From NCBI RefSeq assembly GCF_013282575.1, contig NZ_JAAAYE010000022.1, forward strand, positions 33,021-97,020: a DNA stretch of 64,000 nt, in the 5' to 3' direction. The notes beneath the pieces are model-generated. The model did no database searches, was not told the DNA's origin, and worked only from the letters and a program-made list of their open reading frames with translations. The stretch is from Paraburkholderia sp. NMBU_R16 (lineage in GTDB: Bacteria > Pseudomonadota > Gammaproteobacteria > Burkholderiales > Burkholderiaceae). Below, in pieces: positions 8,223-17,503 of the stretch. A program made the position numbers and the translations under genes. Within the stretch, counting starts at the first letter, position 1; the number at the start of each line of letters is the position of its first letter.

Positions 8223-9356
8223 ATGAAAGCTTGGCATAAAGCTCTGCATCCCATGATCGTTGGCGCACTGATGGCGGTCGCGTTATCGACTCCAGCAGTT
8301 GCGCAAGGCCCGAAGGTGATCAGCGGGCCCGGCGCCGATCCGGGCTGTTTCAAGCCGCAGGCGGCCGACACGAAGTACTTCCAGTGGCCGGCCAAACCGG
8401 GCCCCTATCGAATCGCGCTCGTCAACGGTTTTATTGCCAATGACTGGCGCGTGCAGATGATCCGCGTTGCCAAAGCTTATGTTTCCCAGCCGGCGGTCAA
8501 AAACGACATCAAGGAATTCAAGGTCGTCTCGGTTGGCCAGGACATCTCGGCGCAGATTGCGGCCGCCAACAATTTCATCGATCAAGGCTTCGATGCCATC
8601 ATCGTCGATGCCAACAATTCCGCGGCTTTCAAGGGCGTGGTGCGCAAGGCCAATGCGAAGGGTGTCGTCGTCGTATCGTTCGATAACGTCATCGACAGCC
8701 CCGATCAAATCTCGGTCAACGTGAACCAGGTCGGGCTCGGTGAAATGGCGGCGACGTTCTTGCTGAAGGAAGCCAAAAAGAAGAGCGGCGATCTGACGTT
8801 CCTGCACGTACGCGGACCGTCCGGCCAACCGGTGGATCTCGCCCGCGACAAGGGCTTTCATGAAGTACTCGACAAGTCGGGCCGTAAGGTCAAGGTAGTC
8901 GACGTGATCGGCAACTGGGCCCCGGGCGACGCGCAGAAGGCGACCGCGGATGCGATCGCCGCGGGCGGCATTTTCGACGGTATCTATGTGCAGGGCGGCT
9001 CCCAAGGCACGGTGCAGGCCATGCTCGATGCGGGCAAGTTCAAGGCGCCGATCTCCGGCGAGACGGAGAACGCTTATCGGATGCTGTGCGACAAGGCAAA
9101 CCTGACCTGCCAGTCGGGCGGTACCGGGCCGGCGCAAAGCGCGGTGGCGATCAAAACCGCGATTGCGGCGCTGCAAGGCAAAGTGGTGCCGCAAAGCATC
9201 GCGCTGCCCACTTCGGTCGACTATTCGCCTTTTACGCCGGACAAGAACGTCTTCCCCAAACTGCCGGGCAGCTTCTTCGCCGGCAACAACTTCCCCAGTT
9301 GCAATATCGGGTTCTCCGCCGAGGAAATTGCGAAGCAGAGCAGCCAGAACAACTGA
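8223..9356 (+). CDS. Periplasmic sugar-binding protein of ABC importer
   Basis: 377 aa with a signal peptide (residues 1-27, ending STPAVAQ) and the periplasmic-binding-protein type 1 fold of RbsB/XylF relatives: IALVNGFIANDWRVQMIR, IIVDANNSAAFKGVV, VVSFDN, GIYVQGGSQGTVQAM. The mature protein has five cysteines, including CFKPQ near the N-terminus, LCDKANLTC and PSCNIGF, unusual for the family and able to form disulfides in the periplasm. First gene of a four-gene unit with ATPase and two permeases. Substrate unknown, probably a pentose, hexose or sugar alcohol. Confidence 0.92.
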   Translation: MKAWHKALHPMIVGALMAVALSTPAVAQGPKVISGPGADPGCFKPQAADTKYFQWPAKPGPYRIALVNGFIANDWRVQMIRVAKAYVSQPAVKNDIKEFKVVSVGQDISAQIAAANNFIDQGFDAIIVDANNSAAFKGVVRKANAKGVVVVSFDNVIDSPDQISVNVNQVGLGEMAATFLLKEAKKKSGDLTFLHVRGPSGQPVDLARDKGFHEVLDKSGRKVKVVDVIGNWAPGDAQKATADAIAAGGIFDGIYVQGGSQGTVQAMLDAGKFKAPISGETENAYRMLCDKANLTCQSGGTGPAQSAVAIKTAIAALQGKVVPQSIALPTSVDYSPFTPDKNVFPKLPGSFFAGNNFPSCNIGFSAEEIAKQSSQNN

Positions 9357-9410
9357 ACGCTTGAGCTTGGCCGCGCATCGTTGCCGCGGCCGAAAAGGGG
9401 AGGCACGACG

Positions 9411-10958
9411 ATGGGGGAGGGAGCATCGGATCCACTGCTCCGCGTGGAGGGTGTGTCGAAGCATTACGGCGGCGTCCGGGCGCTCGAGGACGTGCGGTTT
9501 TCGTGTCGCGCGGGCTCGATTCATGCGCTTCTCGGCGAAAACGGCGCCGGCAAATCCACGTTCATCAAGATCCTTTCAGGCGTGGTCCAACCCGAGCGCG
9601 GGCGCATCGTGCTTGGCGGTATGCCGGTCAGCTTCCCTACGCCCGCCGCGGCGGCGGACGCGGGCATATCGTGCATCTTTCAGGAGCTTTCGCTGCTGCC
9701 TGATCTCACGGTGGCCGACAACATCAATATTGCCGATCCGCTTCGCCGTCTCGGATTGATCGATCGCGCGCAGGAGCGGCGGCGGGCGCAGGAAATGCTG
9801 GCGCGGGTCGGCGGCGAGGATATCCACCCGGCCGCGCCCGTAGGCCAGCTTCCGCTCTCGCGCCAGCAGTTGGTGGAAATCGCCAAGGCGCTGGCACGGC
9901 GGCCAAAAGTGCTGATCCTCGACGAGGCGACCTCGGCGTTGACAGCAGCCGATGTAGCCAAGGTCTTCACCTTGCTGAAGCAGCTTCGGGCCGAGGGCAT
10001 GGCTATCGTGTACATCTCCCATCGCATGCACGAAATCGCCGAGCTTGCCGACGAATGCACCGTGTTTCGCAACGGTCGCTACATCGAAACCTTCGCCGCC
10101 GGCACGCGATCGGACGATGCCATCGTGGAAATGATGATCGGCCGTGAGTATTCGAGTGCCTTCCCGCCGCTCGGCGGAACGCGGCGCGAAGGAGCACCGG
10201 CGCTTGCCGTGCGTAACTTGTCCTGGGCCGGGGAATTGAACGATATTTCGCTCGAAGTCTATCCGGGCGAGGTCGTCGGTCTGGGCGGTCTCGACGGTCA
10301 GGGCCAGCGACAGTTCCTGCTCGCACTATTCGGTGCGCTGATCGGTGTGGAGGGGACGATCGAAGTGGCTGGCCGGCCCGTGAAAATCGGCAGCCCGCGT
10401 CAGGCGAAGTCGCCGGAACTCGGGCTCGCGCTGATTCCGGAAGACCGCAAGAACGAAGGGCTGATGCTGCCGATGACGGTTCGCGAGAATCTCTCTTTTG
10501 CCGCGATCGAGACGCTGAGCCGGTTCGGCCGCATCGACCGCAAGGCGGAGGCCGAGCAGCTCGACGCGCTCGTGCGGCAGTTGGCCATCAAATCGGATGG
10601 CCTCGACGGTCCCGTGGCCGCGCTTTCCGGCGGTAACCAACAGAAAGTGGTGATCGGCAAGTGGCTGATGACGCGCCCGCGCATCGTGCTCCTGAACGAT
10701 CCGACGCGCGGCATCGATGTCGGCACGAAGCAGGAGATCTATTTGCTGCTGCGCCGGCTCGCGCAGCAGGGAACGGCCGTGCTCTTCTATTCGACCGACT
10801 ATGACGAACTGATCGGTTGCTGCGACCGCGTGGCCATCTTCTACGACGGCACGATCAGCCGGATGCTGCAAGGCGCCGAGCTGACCGAGCGCACGCTCGT
10901 GGGTGCGGCGCTGAACTTGTCTTCGGCGGGCGAGCGGCCGGCTTCGAACGCTGCTTAG
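9411..10958 (+). CDS. Sugar ABC transporter ATPase (two ABC domains, RbsA/MglA type)
   Basis: 515 aa from the ATG at 9411 (GGGAGG upstream); an upstream in-frame ATG lacks an SD. Two tandem nucleotide-binding domains: the first has a Walker A GENGAGKST, a signature region PLSRQQLVEIAKALARRP (LSR in place of the usual LSxGQ) and Walker B VLILDEATSALT; the second has the degenerate Walker A typical of RbsA proteins and a canonical ALSGGNQQKVVIGKWL signature with NDPTRGIDVG. It energises import through the two permeases downstream. Cytoplasmic face of the inner membrane. Confidence 0.95.
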   Translation: MGEGASDPLLRVEGVSKHYGGVRALEDVRFSCRAGSIHALLGENGAGKSTFIKILSGVVQPERGRIVLGGMPVSFPTPAAAADAGISCIFQELSLLPDLTVADNINIADPLRRLGLIDRAQERRRAQEMLARVGGEDIHPAAPVGQLPLSRQQLVEIAKALARRPKVLILDEATSALTAADVAKVFTLLKQLRAEGMAIVYISHRMHEIAELADECTVFRNGRYIETFAAGTRSDDAIVEMMIGREYSSAFPPLGGTRREGAPALAVRNLSWAGELNDISLEVYPGEVVGLGGLDGQGQRQFLLALFGALIGVEGTIEVAGRPVKIGSPRQAKSPELGLALIPEDRKNEGLMLPMTVRENLSFAAIETLSRFGRIDRKAEAEQLDALVRQLAIKSDGLDGPVAALSGGNQQKVVIGKWLMTRPRIVLLNDPTRGIDVGTKQEIYLLLRRLAQQGTAVLFYSTDYDELIGCCDRVAIFYDGTISRMLQGAELTERTLVGAALNLSSAGERPASNAA

Positions 10959-10993
10959 AGGTTGCCGATGCAACGGTGGAACGAGGGGCGAAG

Positions 10994-11989
10994 ATGACGG
11001 TCGGAGCGCGCGACAAAAACTGGCGATATCGGCTCGCCGCCGAGCGCGGCGCGCTCGCGGCGGCCGTAATTTTCACAATCATGTTCACGGTATATGGCGC
11101 CGCGCAGCCGACGGGGCTGAGCTCGGATGTCGTCAATACCGCCGCGAACAAGGGTGCGCTATTGGCGCTCGTTGCGATGGCGCAGACCGTGCCCGTGCTC
11201 ACGGGCGGGCTCGATCTGTCGGTCGGCATGATCTTCATGCTGACCAATTGCCTCGCATCGGTCATCGTCACGGGCAGTCCGGCCATGACGATCCTCGGCA
11301 TTGCCGGCGTCCTCGCGGCAGGTCTCGCATGCGGTCTCGCGAATGGATTGATCGTCGTCTATGGGCGGCTGCAGCCCCTCATTGCGACGCTTGCAACGAG
11401 CGCGATCTACTTTGGGATTGCGCTTGCGCTGCGACCGCAGCCGGGCGGTGACGTCAACGGCGATTTCGCCGATCTGATGACGAGATCGACCTATGGCGTG
11501 CCTTCGTCGGTGGTGCTGATCGTAGGGGCGGTCGTTCTGATCTGGATGCCCTACCGGAACTCCACGCTAGGCAGAGCGGCCTATGCGGTCGGTTCGTCGG
11601 AACAGGCCGCTTATATGTCCGGCGTTCCGATTGCGCGAGCCAAGCTTTGCGCTTATACGCTCGCGGGGCTCTTCGCCGCGGTGGGCGGGCTGTTGCTCAC
11701 GTGTCTGACGTATTCCGGCGAAGCGCGTGCCGCGCTGGGCGGGGACTATACGCTGAACTCGATTGCCGCGCTGGTGATCGGCGGCACCTCGCTTTTCGGG
11801 GGCTCGGGCGGCGTAGTCGGCTCTGTCTTCGGGGCGTTCGTGATGCGCACGGTCGGCGATCTGCTCGTTGTCTTCAACATCAATCCGGTGCTGCAGCCGC
11901 TATTCGTCGGCGTGGTGTTGCTGTTCGCCGTCAGCCTTGGCTCGCTGCGCCTGCTGCGCGTGCGCAACAAGCTCGATCTCTATCGCTAA
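10994..11989 (+). CDS. Sugar ABC transporter permease 1 (RbsC family)
   Basis: 331 aa starting at the ATG at 10994 (GAGGGGCGAAG before it); the reading frame is open further upstream but overlaps the ATPase gene. Eight to ten hydrophobic segments; the RbsC hallmark block is PVLTGGLDLSVGMIFMLTN (about residues 62-80), and the C-terminal half has GGDYTLNSIAALVIGGTSLF with GGSGGVVGSVFGA. Pairs with a second, different permease, suggesting a heterodimeric channel. Seven bases separate it from the next gene. Confidence 0.93.
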   Translation: MTVGARDKNWRYRLAAERGALAAAVIFTIMFTVYGAAQPTGLSSDVVNTAANKGALLALVAMAQTVPVLTGGLDLSVGMIFMLTNCLASVIVTGSPAMTILGIAGVLAAGLACGLANGLIVVYGRLQPLIATLATSAIYFGIALALRPQPGGDVNGDFADLMTRSTYGVPSSVVLIVGAVVLIWMPYRNSTLGRAAYAVGSSEQAAYMSGVPIARAKLCAYTLAGLFAAVGGLLLTCLTYSGEARAALGGDYTLNSIAALVIGGTSLFGGSGGVVGSVFGAFVMRTVGDLLVVFNINPVLQPLFVGVVLLFAVSLGSLRLLRVRNKLDLYR

Positions 11990-11996
11990 AGCCGCC

Positions 11997-12989
11997 ATGC
12001 TTCGTTCCTTGCCCAAGATCGACGTCGCGACATTGATCGCATTTGGCTGCATCGTGCTGCTCCTTTTGTTGGGCGCCGTTGCCAAACCAGGCTTTTTGTC
12101 CGTCGACTATCTCGGTCAACAACTTCAGGTTGCGGCGTTCCTCGGCGTGATTGCGACCGGAGAGATGATCGTGATTCTGATGGGACAGATCGACCTCTCG
12201 ATTCCGTGGACGATCGGCATCGGCGGCATGATGGCCACCGGCGCATCGGGCATTCTCGGCAACGCGCTTGGCGTACCGCTTGCCGTCCCGTTCGGGATTT
12301 TATGCGGCGCTTTGATCGGCGTGGTGAACGGCTGGGGTGTGGCTTATCTGCGGGCGCCTTCCATGATCTTCACGCTCGGCATGAATGCCGTCGCCCAAGG
12401 CCTCATGGTCTATCACACCGGGGGGTTCGCACCTCAGGACCGGGCGACGCCACTCATGATCGAGCTTGCCAGTGGTCAGTGGATCCCCGGTTTTTCCAAT
12501 CCGCTGCTCGTATGGATCGCGCTTGGGGCCATTACCGTTTATATCCTGACACGCACCGTATTCGGTCGTCAGATTTATGCAATCGGAAATCGCGAGCGGG
12601 CGGTGTTTCTTTCCGGCGTCGATAGCCGGAGGGTCACGTTGATCGCTTTCGCGTTTTCCGGCGCTTGCGCGGCGGCCGGCGGCGTGCTGCTGGCCGGATG
12701 GGCAAACCGCTCGTACCAGGCCATGGGCGATCCCTATCTATTGCCCACGATCGCGGCCATCGTGCTGGGCGGAACCAATGTGCTCGGCGGCCGCGGTACT
12801 TATCTCGGCACCGTAGCCGGCGTGATTCTGATTACCCTCTTGCAGTCGATTCTTTCGGTGCTGCAGCCGCAGGATTATTTCGCCTCGATGGGCATCAAGC
12901 TGCCCGCCGATGTCTTCCGGCAGGTCGTGTTCGGGCTCGTGATCATCGTGATGATGATGCTGTATGGGCGGGAGAAAGCGATGCGATAG
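11997..12989 (+). CDS. Sugar ABC transporter permease 2 (RbsC family)
   Basis: 330 aa from the ATG at 11997, seven bases after the first permease stop. Same family but divergent sequence: GEMIVILMGQIDLSIPWTIG near residues 54-73 and AIVLGGTNVLGGRGTYLGT in the C-terminal part. About nine transmembrane segments. The importer is complete with binding protein, ATPase and two permeases, but no kinase or catabolic gene lies beside it, so the substrate cannot be deduced. Confidence 0.93.
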   Translation: MLRSLPKIDVATLIAFGCIVLLLLLGAVAKPGFLSVDYLGQQLQVAAFLGVIATGEMIVILMGQIDLSIPWTIGIGGMMATGASGILGNALGVPLAVPFGILCGALIGVVNGWGVAYLRAPSMIFTLGMNAVAQGLMVYHTGGFAPQDRATPLMIELASGQWIPGFSNPLLVWIALGAITVYILTRTVFGRQIYAIGNRERAVFLSGVDSRRVTLIAFAFSGACAAAGGVLLAGWANRSYQAMGDPYLLPTIAAIVLGGTNVLGGRGTYLGTVAGVILITLLQSILSVLQPQDYFASMGIKLPADVFRQVVFGLVIIVMMMLYGREKAMR

Positions 12990-13133
12990 TGTGGCGGGAG
13001 CCGGGATCATGCGGTGCAACGGCACGTGTCCACGTCCAGACCTGGCACGTGGCTTGCCGCAAGGATCGATGGGAGGCGGCGGGCACGATGGCTTGCCGCC
13101 GACTCGATCGATCCGCACGAACCGGGAGGTACC

Positions 13134-13409
13134 ATGAAATTCTTCAGGCCAATACTGATAGCCGCCTGTGCGCAACTGGTCATCGCAAGCCCGCTCGCCA
13201 TGGCCCAGAACACACAGCCCGCCCAGCAGCCGGACACCACGCAGCAAGGCACACAACCCGGCCAGCAGGCGCCCGGCAGCACCACGCGCTACGCGGATCC
13301 GAGCCACCCAGCGTCATCCCCACAAGGTGGCACGCTGATGCAAAAGCGTGAGCAGGGCATGTCGCCGCAGGGCGCTTCAGGTACCGCGACCGGCAAAATT
13401 CCGCAGTAA
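13134..13409 (+). CDS. Small secreted Gln/Pro/Gly/Ser-rich protein, 91 aa
   Basis: ATG at 13134 with GGGAGG six bases upstream. Residues 1-24 are a signal peptide (ILIAACAQLVIASPLAMA); the mature 67 residues are low-complexity and disordered, rich in Gln, Pro, Gly, Ser and Thr, with no Cys. Small periplasmic proteins of this type are common in Burkholderia and lack known function. Monocistronic. Confidence 0.7.
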   Translation: MKFFRPILIAACAQLVIASPLAMAQNTQPAQQPDTTQQGTQPGQQAPGSTTRYADPSHPASSPQGGTLMQKREQGMSPQGASGTATGKIPQ

Positions 13410-13658
13410 AAACTCACGAGCGTGCCGCGCTCCGCGATTGCAGGCTGTTTCGCTGTCAGGTCGTGCGATTTGCATGCGTCGGCACGCCATCCGCTCGAAA
13501 GTGATGCGCTGTTTTGCGTGAACGCTCGAATCCGCATGGCCGGCCGGCATGGCAGACAGGTAATGTCCATACCAGCATGACCGCTGAACTGGTTGCGCGG
13601 GTGTGCCGCAGGTACGATGAGCACGACTTGAAGTCGACTACTCATTGCGGACCCCATC
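13410..13658. other. Intergenic region without recognised content
   Basis: About 250 bases between the small secreted protein and the VOC protein. I see no convincing ORF, palindrome or repeat. Confidence 0.4.
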
Positions 13659-13973
13659 ATGAAGCGTTTTCACATTGCGCTGGCTGTTGCGAATCTCGAC
13701 GAATCCATTGCGGACTATAGCCGCCGCCTCGGACAGCCGCCGTCCGCCGTGGTGCCGGGCCAGTACGCGATGTGGCGCACCGATCTGCTCAACTTCTCGA
13801 TCAACGAGAACCCGGAGCGCGCTGGTCAGTTGCGCCATGTCGGGTTCGAAGACGATGCGGTGCAGGCCTATTCGAGCAGCATCGATGTGAACGGGCTCGA
13901 GTGGGAGTCGTTCTCGGCGGCCGAGCAGGATGAACGCATCGTCAGCGCTTATGGCGTTCCGGTGCGTGGCTGA
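13659..13973 (+). CDS. Small VOC-superfamily (glyoxalase-like) protein
   Basis: 104 aa beginning RFHIALAVANLDESIADYSR, the typical first beta-alpha unit of vicinal-oxygen-chelate proteins; the H5 position matches a metal ligand. The rest continues YAMWRTDLLNFSINENPE and LRHVGFEDDAVQAY, again VOC-like. It is shorter than a full two-module enzyme (about 130 aa) so metal chelation needs a dimer or is lost. Function unknown, perhaps small-molecule binding. Confidence 0.7.
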   Translation: MKRFHIALAVANLDESIADYSRRLGQPPSAVVPGQYAMWRTDLLNFSINENPERAGQLRHVGFEDDAVQAYSSSIDVNGLEWESFSAAEQDERIVSAYGVPVRG

Positions 13974-14017
13974 GCGGGTCGGCTCTCGGTCGCGTACCCG
14001 ATCGCGACACCATGCAA

Positions 14018-15010
14018 TTACGTTGTTTGTTGCTGTTTGTCCGGCGAAAGGGCGATGCGCTGTTCGATTCGCCCGAGCCGGACGACTGTCACGCCGGGCC
14101 GCAACTGGCGTAGAGACGGCATGACGAGCACGCAGTCGTCGTAGGGTGTGGTGACGGCTTGACCGGCTGACCACCCGATGACGGTGCCGGCCTTCTCGAG
14201 CACTTCGAGGCCCGTATACGGTGCGGCGAACCGGAAGTCCATGCTCTTCGCAACGACCGGTTCCGTGACGCGCACGACGCGCATTTCCTCGGGGAGCGGC
14301 CTGAGCCATTCGGCCGGCAGATCGCTTTCGTCGACGATGCCCGCCAACAGCAGGAAGCGCGCGGTGCTGTCTCGCGCGACAGTGACCGCACCTCGCTCCC
14401 AGTGCTGCCCGCATTCGATCAGGAGGGCGTTCTTCGGACTCGCTTCATCGCCGAAGCCCTCGTAGTCGCGCATTCTGCGGCCTTCGGGGTGACCTTCGTC
14501 GAGGATCGCCGTGGCCGGTGTGCCGAGGCGGACCGCGAGTTCGGCGCCCTTTTGCAGCGGACCGGCGACGATCAATGGCGAGCTTTTCTCGTGCATCGAA
14601 TGAAGGTCGAGCAGCAGATCGACGGTATCGATCGCCGGCCGCATCGCGCGGGCGCGGTCCAGTTCCGCCGAACGCGTCGCGAGATCGTCGAGCTTCGCCG
14701 CGGTCCATACGCGGTTGAAGTCCTGATCGACGAAGCGCGCCCGGTCCGGCGCGGCGGGATCGAATCGCGCATACGCCGCTACGTTGGCGAACGACAGCGT
14801 GAGCTTGCCGCGACGGGGGCGCAACCGTGCGCGCAAGAGTTCGTCGACGACGATCGCCCCGCAGACCTCGTTGCCGTGCGTGAGGGCGTTGATCATGACG
14901 TGCGGGCCGGCCACGCCCGAATCGAACGTGTACAGGTACGGGATACCGGTATTGCCAGGCGCGTGCGCGGCAATGTCGGGGAAATCGACTTCGATCGGGT
15001 AGCTATTCAT
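14018..15010 (-). CDS. Succinylglutamate desuccinylase/aspartoacylase-family hydrolase
   Basis: 330 aa from the ATG at 15010. Zinc carboxypeptidase-like fold: HGNEVCGAIVVDELLR supplies the H-x-x-E ligands (NALTHGNE), FVDQDFNR the substrate loop, LLLDLHSMHE the second histidine (LDLHS), and the C-terminal beta domain ends about residue 310. Hydrolyses an N-acyl amino acid or similar amide in the cytoplasm. Monocistronic and convergent with the VOC gene. Exact substrate is unknown. Confidence 0.88.
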   Translation of the reverse strand: MNSYPIEVDFPDIAAHAPGNTGIPYLYTFDSGVAGPHVMINALTHGNEVCGAIVVDELLRARLRPRRGKLTLSFANVAAYARFDPAAPDRARFVDQDFNRVWTAAKLDDLATRSAELDRARAMRPAIDTVDLLLDLHSMHEKSSPLIVAGPLQKGAELAVRLGTPATAILDEGHPEGRRMRDYEGFGDEASPKNALLIECGQHWERGAVTVARDSTARFLLLAGIVDESDLPAEWLRPLPEEMRVVRVTEPVVAKSMDFRFAAPYTGLEVLEKAGTVIGWSAGQAVTTPYDDCVLVMPSLRQLRPGVTVVRLGRIEQRIALSPDKQQQTT

Positions 15011-15276
15011 CTTTGTTTCAGCCCTCGCTGACAGCGATACCTGGACTACAAATGATCGATCTTCCGGCCCTCGTTGCATAGGATGATCTTTTTGTCTTGT
15101 GGGGGACCGCTGTGCCGTTGAAAGAACGCTATGCGAAGCGCCCGCCCGTTGTGCGCCCATTCGATCGTTGCCCGGTAGTTCGCCATTGGAGAGAGCGCGG
15201 CATCACTTCTGTCACAATGGCGTTCGCCGATTCGCCGGCGCACCGTCGACAACGGACCACGATCGAGCTTCTCCAA

Positions 15277-16029
15277 ATGCGTATTTTCGGAATAAGCATC
15301 CACATCGTCATCGCCCTCATTTTTGCGGTGCATGCCGTGCGCACGCAGCAGAACATGTACTGGTTGGTGATTCTGTTTCTCTTCCCTGGCCTAGGCAGTC
15401 TGGTCTATCTGTTCGTTGTTTACTTGCCCAGCCTGCGCCAGTCGCGTGGAGCGAGGGCGGCAACGCGGGCCTTCTCGCAGTTCGTCGATCCGGATCGAGC
15501 TGTACGCGAGGCGCGCGTGGCTTTCGATCGCGCGCCGACCGTCGCGCATCGCATGCGGCTCGGTGCCGCGCTGCTCGATGCGGGAAACGCCGCCGAAGCG
15601 CTCGAACATTACCGAGCGGCGGCTACGGGGCCGTTCTCGTCCGATCCGGGCTTGCTCCAGGGATTGGCGCGAGCGCAGTTTGCCAACGGCGACGCCGCGG
15701 GTACGCAGGAGACGCTGGAAAGGCTCTTCGCCGTTCATCCCGTCGCCCGTCAGCAATCCGAACCCGCCTTGCTGTACGCACGAGCTTTGGCGGCCATCGG
15801 CGCACCGGGCACGCGCGCCGCATTCGAGGTCGCGCTCGCCAGCGCAAGCGATGCAGCGCCTCGTTGCTTGTACGCCGATTGGCTGGCGACGCAGGGCGAC
15901 GACGCCGATCGTCGGCGAGCGCGCGAACTTTACGCCGAGATCGTGCACGATGCGAGGCATTGGACGCGTTACGCCCGTGACCACAACAGCGAGTGGTTGC
16001 AGCGCGCCCAATCGGCTTTGAGCCGATAG
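15277..16029 (+). CDS. Inner-membrane protein with PLDc_N-like hairpin and TPR repeats
   Basis: 250 aa starting at the ATG at 15277, which fits the first hydrophobic helix (RIFGISIHIVIALIFAVHAV). A second helix MYWLVILFLFPGLGSLVYLF matches the PLDc_N signature found at the start of cardiolipin synthases. The rest is soluble alpha-helical repeats (A-x-x-L-x-x-G-N-x-x-E-A-x-x-H-Y, LARAQFANGDAAGTQETLE), that is, TPR units on the cytoplasmic side. Upstream in-frame codons (15097 onward) have no membrane character. A scaffold role is likely. Confidence 0.78.
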   Translation: MRIFGISIHIVIALIFAVHAVRTQQNMYWLVILFLFPGLGSLVYLFVVYLPSLRQSRGARAATRAFSQFVDPDRAVREARVAFDRAPTVAHRMRLGAALLDAGNAAEALEHYRAAATGPFSSDPGLLQGLARAQFANGDAAGTQETLERLFAVHPVARQQSEPALLYARALAAIGAPGTRAAFEVALASASDAAPRCLYADWLATQGDDADRRRARELYAEIVHDARHWTRYARDHNSEWLQRAQSALSR

Positions 16030-16222
16030 GCTCGGGGTATCCGCATCCGTTGCGGCGCGTGAACGCAAGGCCTGCTCATCGCGGGTGGCCCCGGCAGACC
16101 CCGTCGAATTCAGCAGGGGATTCTACGCACGCCCGACTGTCTTCTCCGTGTGCGCAACGCTATGAACATCGCGCAGCGGGAAATTTTTAGCCTGGTGCCG
16201 GCGACCATGCGTGCCCTCGTCA

Positions 16223-16567
16223 TTACTGGCTCAGCACCCATTGGATAAGCGTATGCGCGTCCTCGGGCGACAGCGGGCCGCCGCGATCCGCGGGCAGCGG
16301 CATCGACGTGTCGCCCCAGTGCGCTTTTCCGCCCAGACGTAGTTTGTGCTCGAGCATTGCGGCGGCGTGCGGCTTGTCCCGATAGCGGTCGGCGATTTGA
16401 TGGAACGACGGCGCAAGAAACGGCGCGTCGACGGTATGGCAGAACATGCAATGCTGCTGATCGATCAGCTCGGTGGGTTCATGCTGCTGCGCGAATGCCG
16501 ACGAGCCGAACACCGCAGCCACCAGCCAGACCGTACCCGTTGCATATTGCTTTTGCCGCACATTCAT
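16223..16567 (-). CDS. Periplasmic c-type cytochrome (c551-like), 114 aa
   Basis: Start at 16567 (GGAAACAGCA before the ATG). Signal peptide residues 1-27 (VWLVAAVFGSSAFA), heme motif CMFCH (C40, C43, H44) and a sixth ligand methionine M89 in GDTSMPLP, giving a single-heme class I cytochrome. Electron carrier to a terminal oxidase or reductase in the periplasm. It is the left-most gene of the stress block, but no FNR-type box is seen upstream. The terminal helix SPEDAHTLIQWVLSQ is typical. Confidence 0.92.
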   Translation of the reverse strand: MNVRQKQYATGTVWLVAAVFGSSAFAQQHEPTELIDQQHCMFCHTVDAPFLAPSFHQIADRYRDKPHAAAMLEHKLRLGGKAHWGDTSMPLPADRGGPLSPEDAHTLIQWVLSQ

Positions 16568-16675
16568 TGCTGTTTCCGGAAGAGACGCGCTCAGCGTGAA
16601 AGTTGGGATACGGCCAGGCGCAGACCGACGCACGTCGAGTGCGCTTCTCGCATACGGCGCCGGCCGCGCGGTGAA

Positions 16676-17503
16676 TCAGTGGGACATCAGCACGGGAACC
16701 GTCATCGTTTCGAGCATCGTACGCGTGACGCCGCCCAGCACCTGCTCCCGTGCGCGTGCATGAGCATAGGCACCCATCACGAGCAGGTCGGCGTGCACGT
16801 CGCTCAACTGGTTAAGGAGCGTCGCGCCGGTGCTGACACCCGACGCGCGCGGTATCGAGGCAAACCCCGCACGTATGCCGTGCCGCTCGAGATAACCGGA
16901 GACGTCGAACCCCGCCGGCTCGTCGCTGTCCGGGTGCTTCACCACTGTCGAGACCGTTACGAAGCGCGCGCGTTTGAGGATCGGCAGCGCGTCGGCGAGC
17001 GCGCGAGCGGCTTCACGGCTGCCGTCCCACGCCACGACGACGTTCTCGCCGAACGACGCGACGCGGCCTGCGTACGGCACCACGATTACGGGACGCCCGG
17101 CTGTCATGACGAGATCTTCGATGAAATTGCGAGCGACATACGACGCCGGGTCGTCGGGGTCTTCCTGACCCACGATCAGCAGATCCGCATGGCGGGCGTA
17201 CAAGGTGGCGGCGTCAACCGCGGCACCCGCGGGCGCCTGCCACTCGAACCGGCATCCGGCGCGCTTGGCTGCGGCGGTGAACTGTTCCTGTGCGCGCAAC
17301 CTGCGCTCCACGCCTTGCGCTTCCAGTGTGCCCAAATTGAGGCTGTCGTCGCGCTTGAGTAGCGGGCGGAATATCTCCTGGCAGACCACATACAGGCCGA
17401 CCAGGTGCGCGTTGTATTTGAGCGCGAGGTCTAGCGCGAGGTCCACGCGCGCTTCGCTATGGCGGCTGTCGTCGACATGGACGAGCAAAGTCTGATAGGT
17501 CAT
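16676..17503 (-). CDS. Tandem universal stress protein (two Usp domains)
   Basis: 275 aa with two Usp folds (about 1-140 and 150-275), each starting with a VHVDDS/VAWDGS strand. The first domain lacks the nucleotide loop; the second has GAYAHARAREQVLGGVTRTM, only partly like G-x2-G-x9-G-S/T, so ATP binding is doubtful. Start 17503 shares an ATGA overlap with the upstream stress gene, meaning translational coupling. Closest in layout to the product of 26329-27168 (both end in V-P-V-L-M-S-H or L-P-V-L-M-S-H). The FNR-type box at 18085 should drive the pair. Confidence 0.93.
   Translation of the reverse strand: MTYQTLLVHVDDSRHSEARVDLALDLALKYNAHLVGLYVVCQEIFRPLLKRDDSLNLGTLEAQGVERRLRAQEQFTAAAKRAGCRFEWQAPAGAAVDAATLYARHADLLIVGQEDPDDPASYVARNFIEDLVMTAGRPVIVVPYAGRVASFGENVVVAWDGSREAARALADALPILKRARFVTVSTVVKHPDSDEPAGFDVSGYLERHGIRAGFASIPRASGVSTGATLLNQLSDVHADLLVMGAYAHARAREQVLGGVTRTMLETMTVPVLMSH

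Noticed and set aside
8283..9524. 413-codon antisense frame over the sugar-binding protein
   Set aside because: Arg/His/Leu-rich composition typical of GC-rich shadow frames; the plus strand is a clear binding protein.
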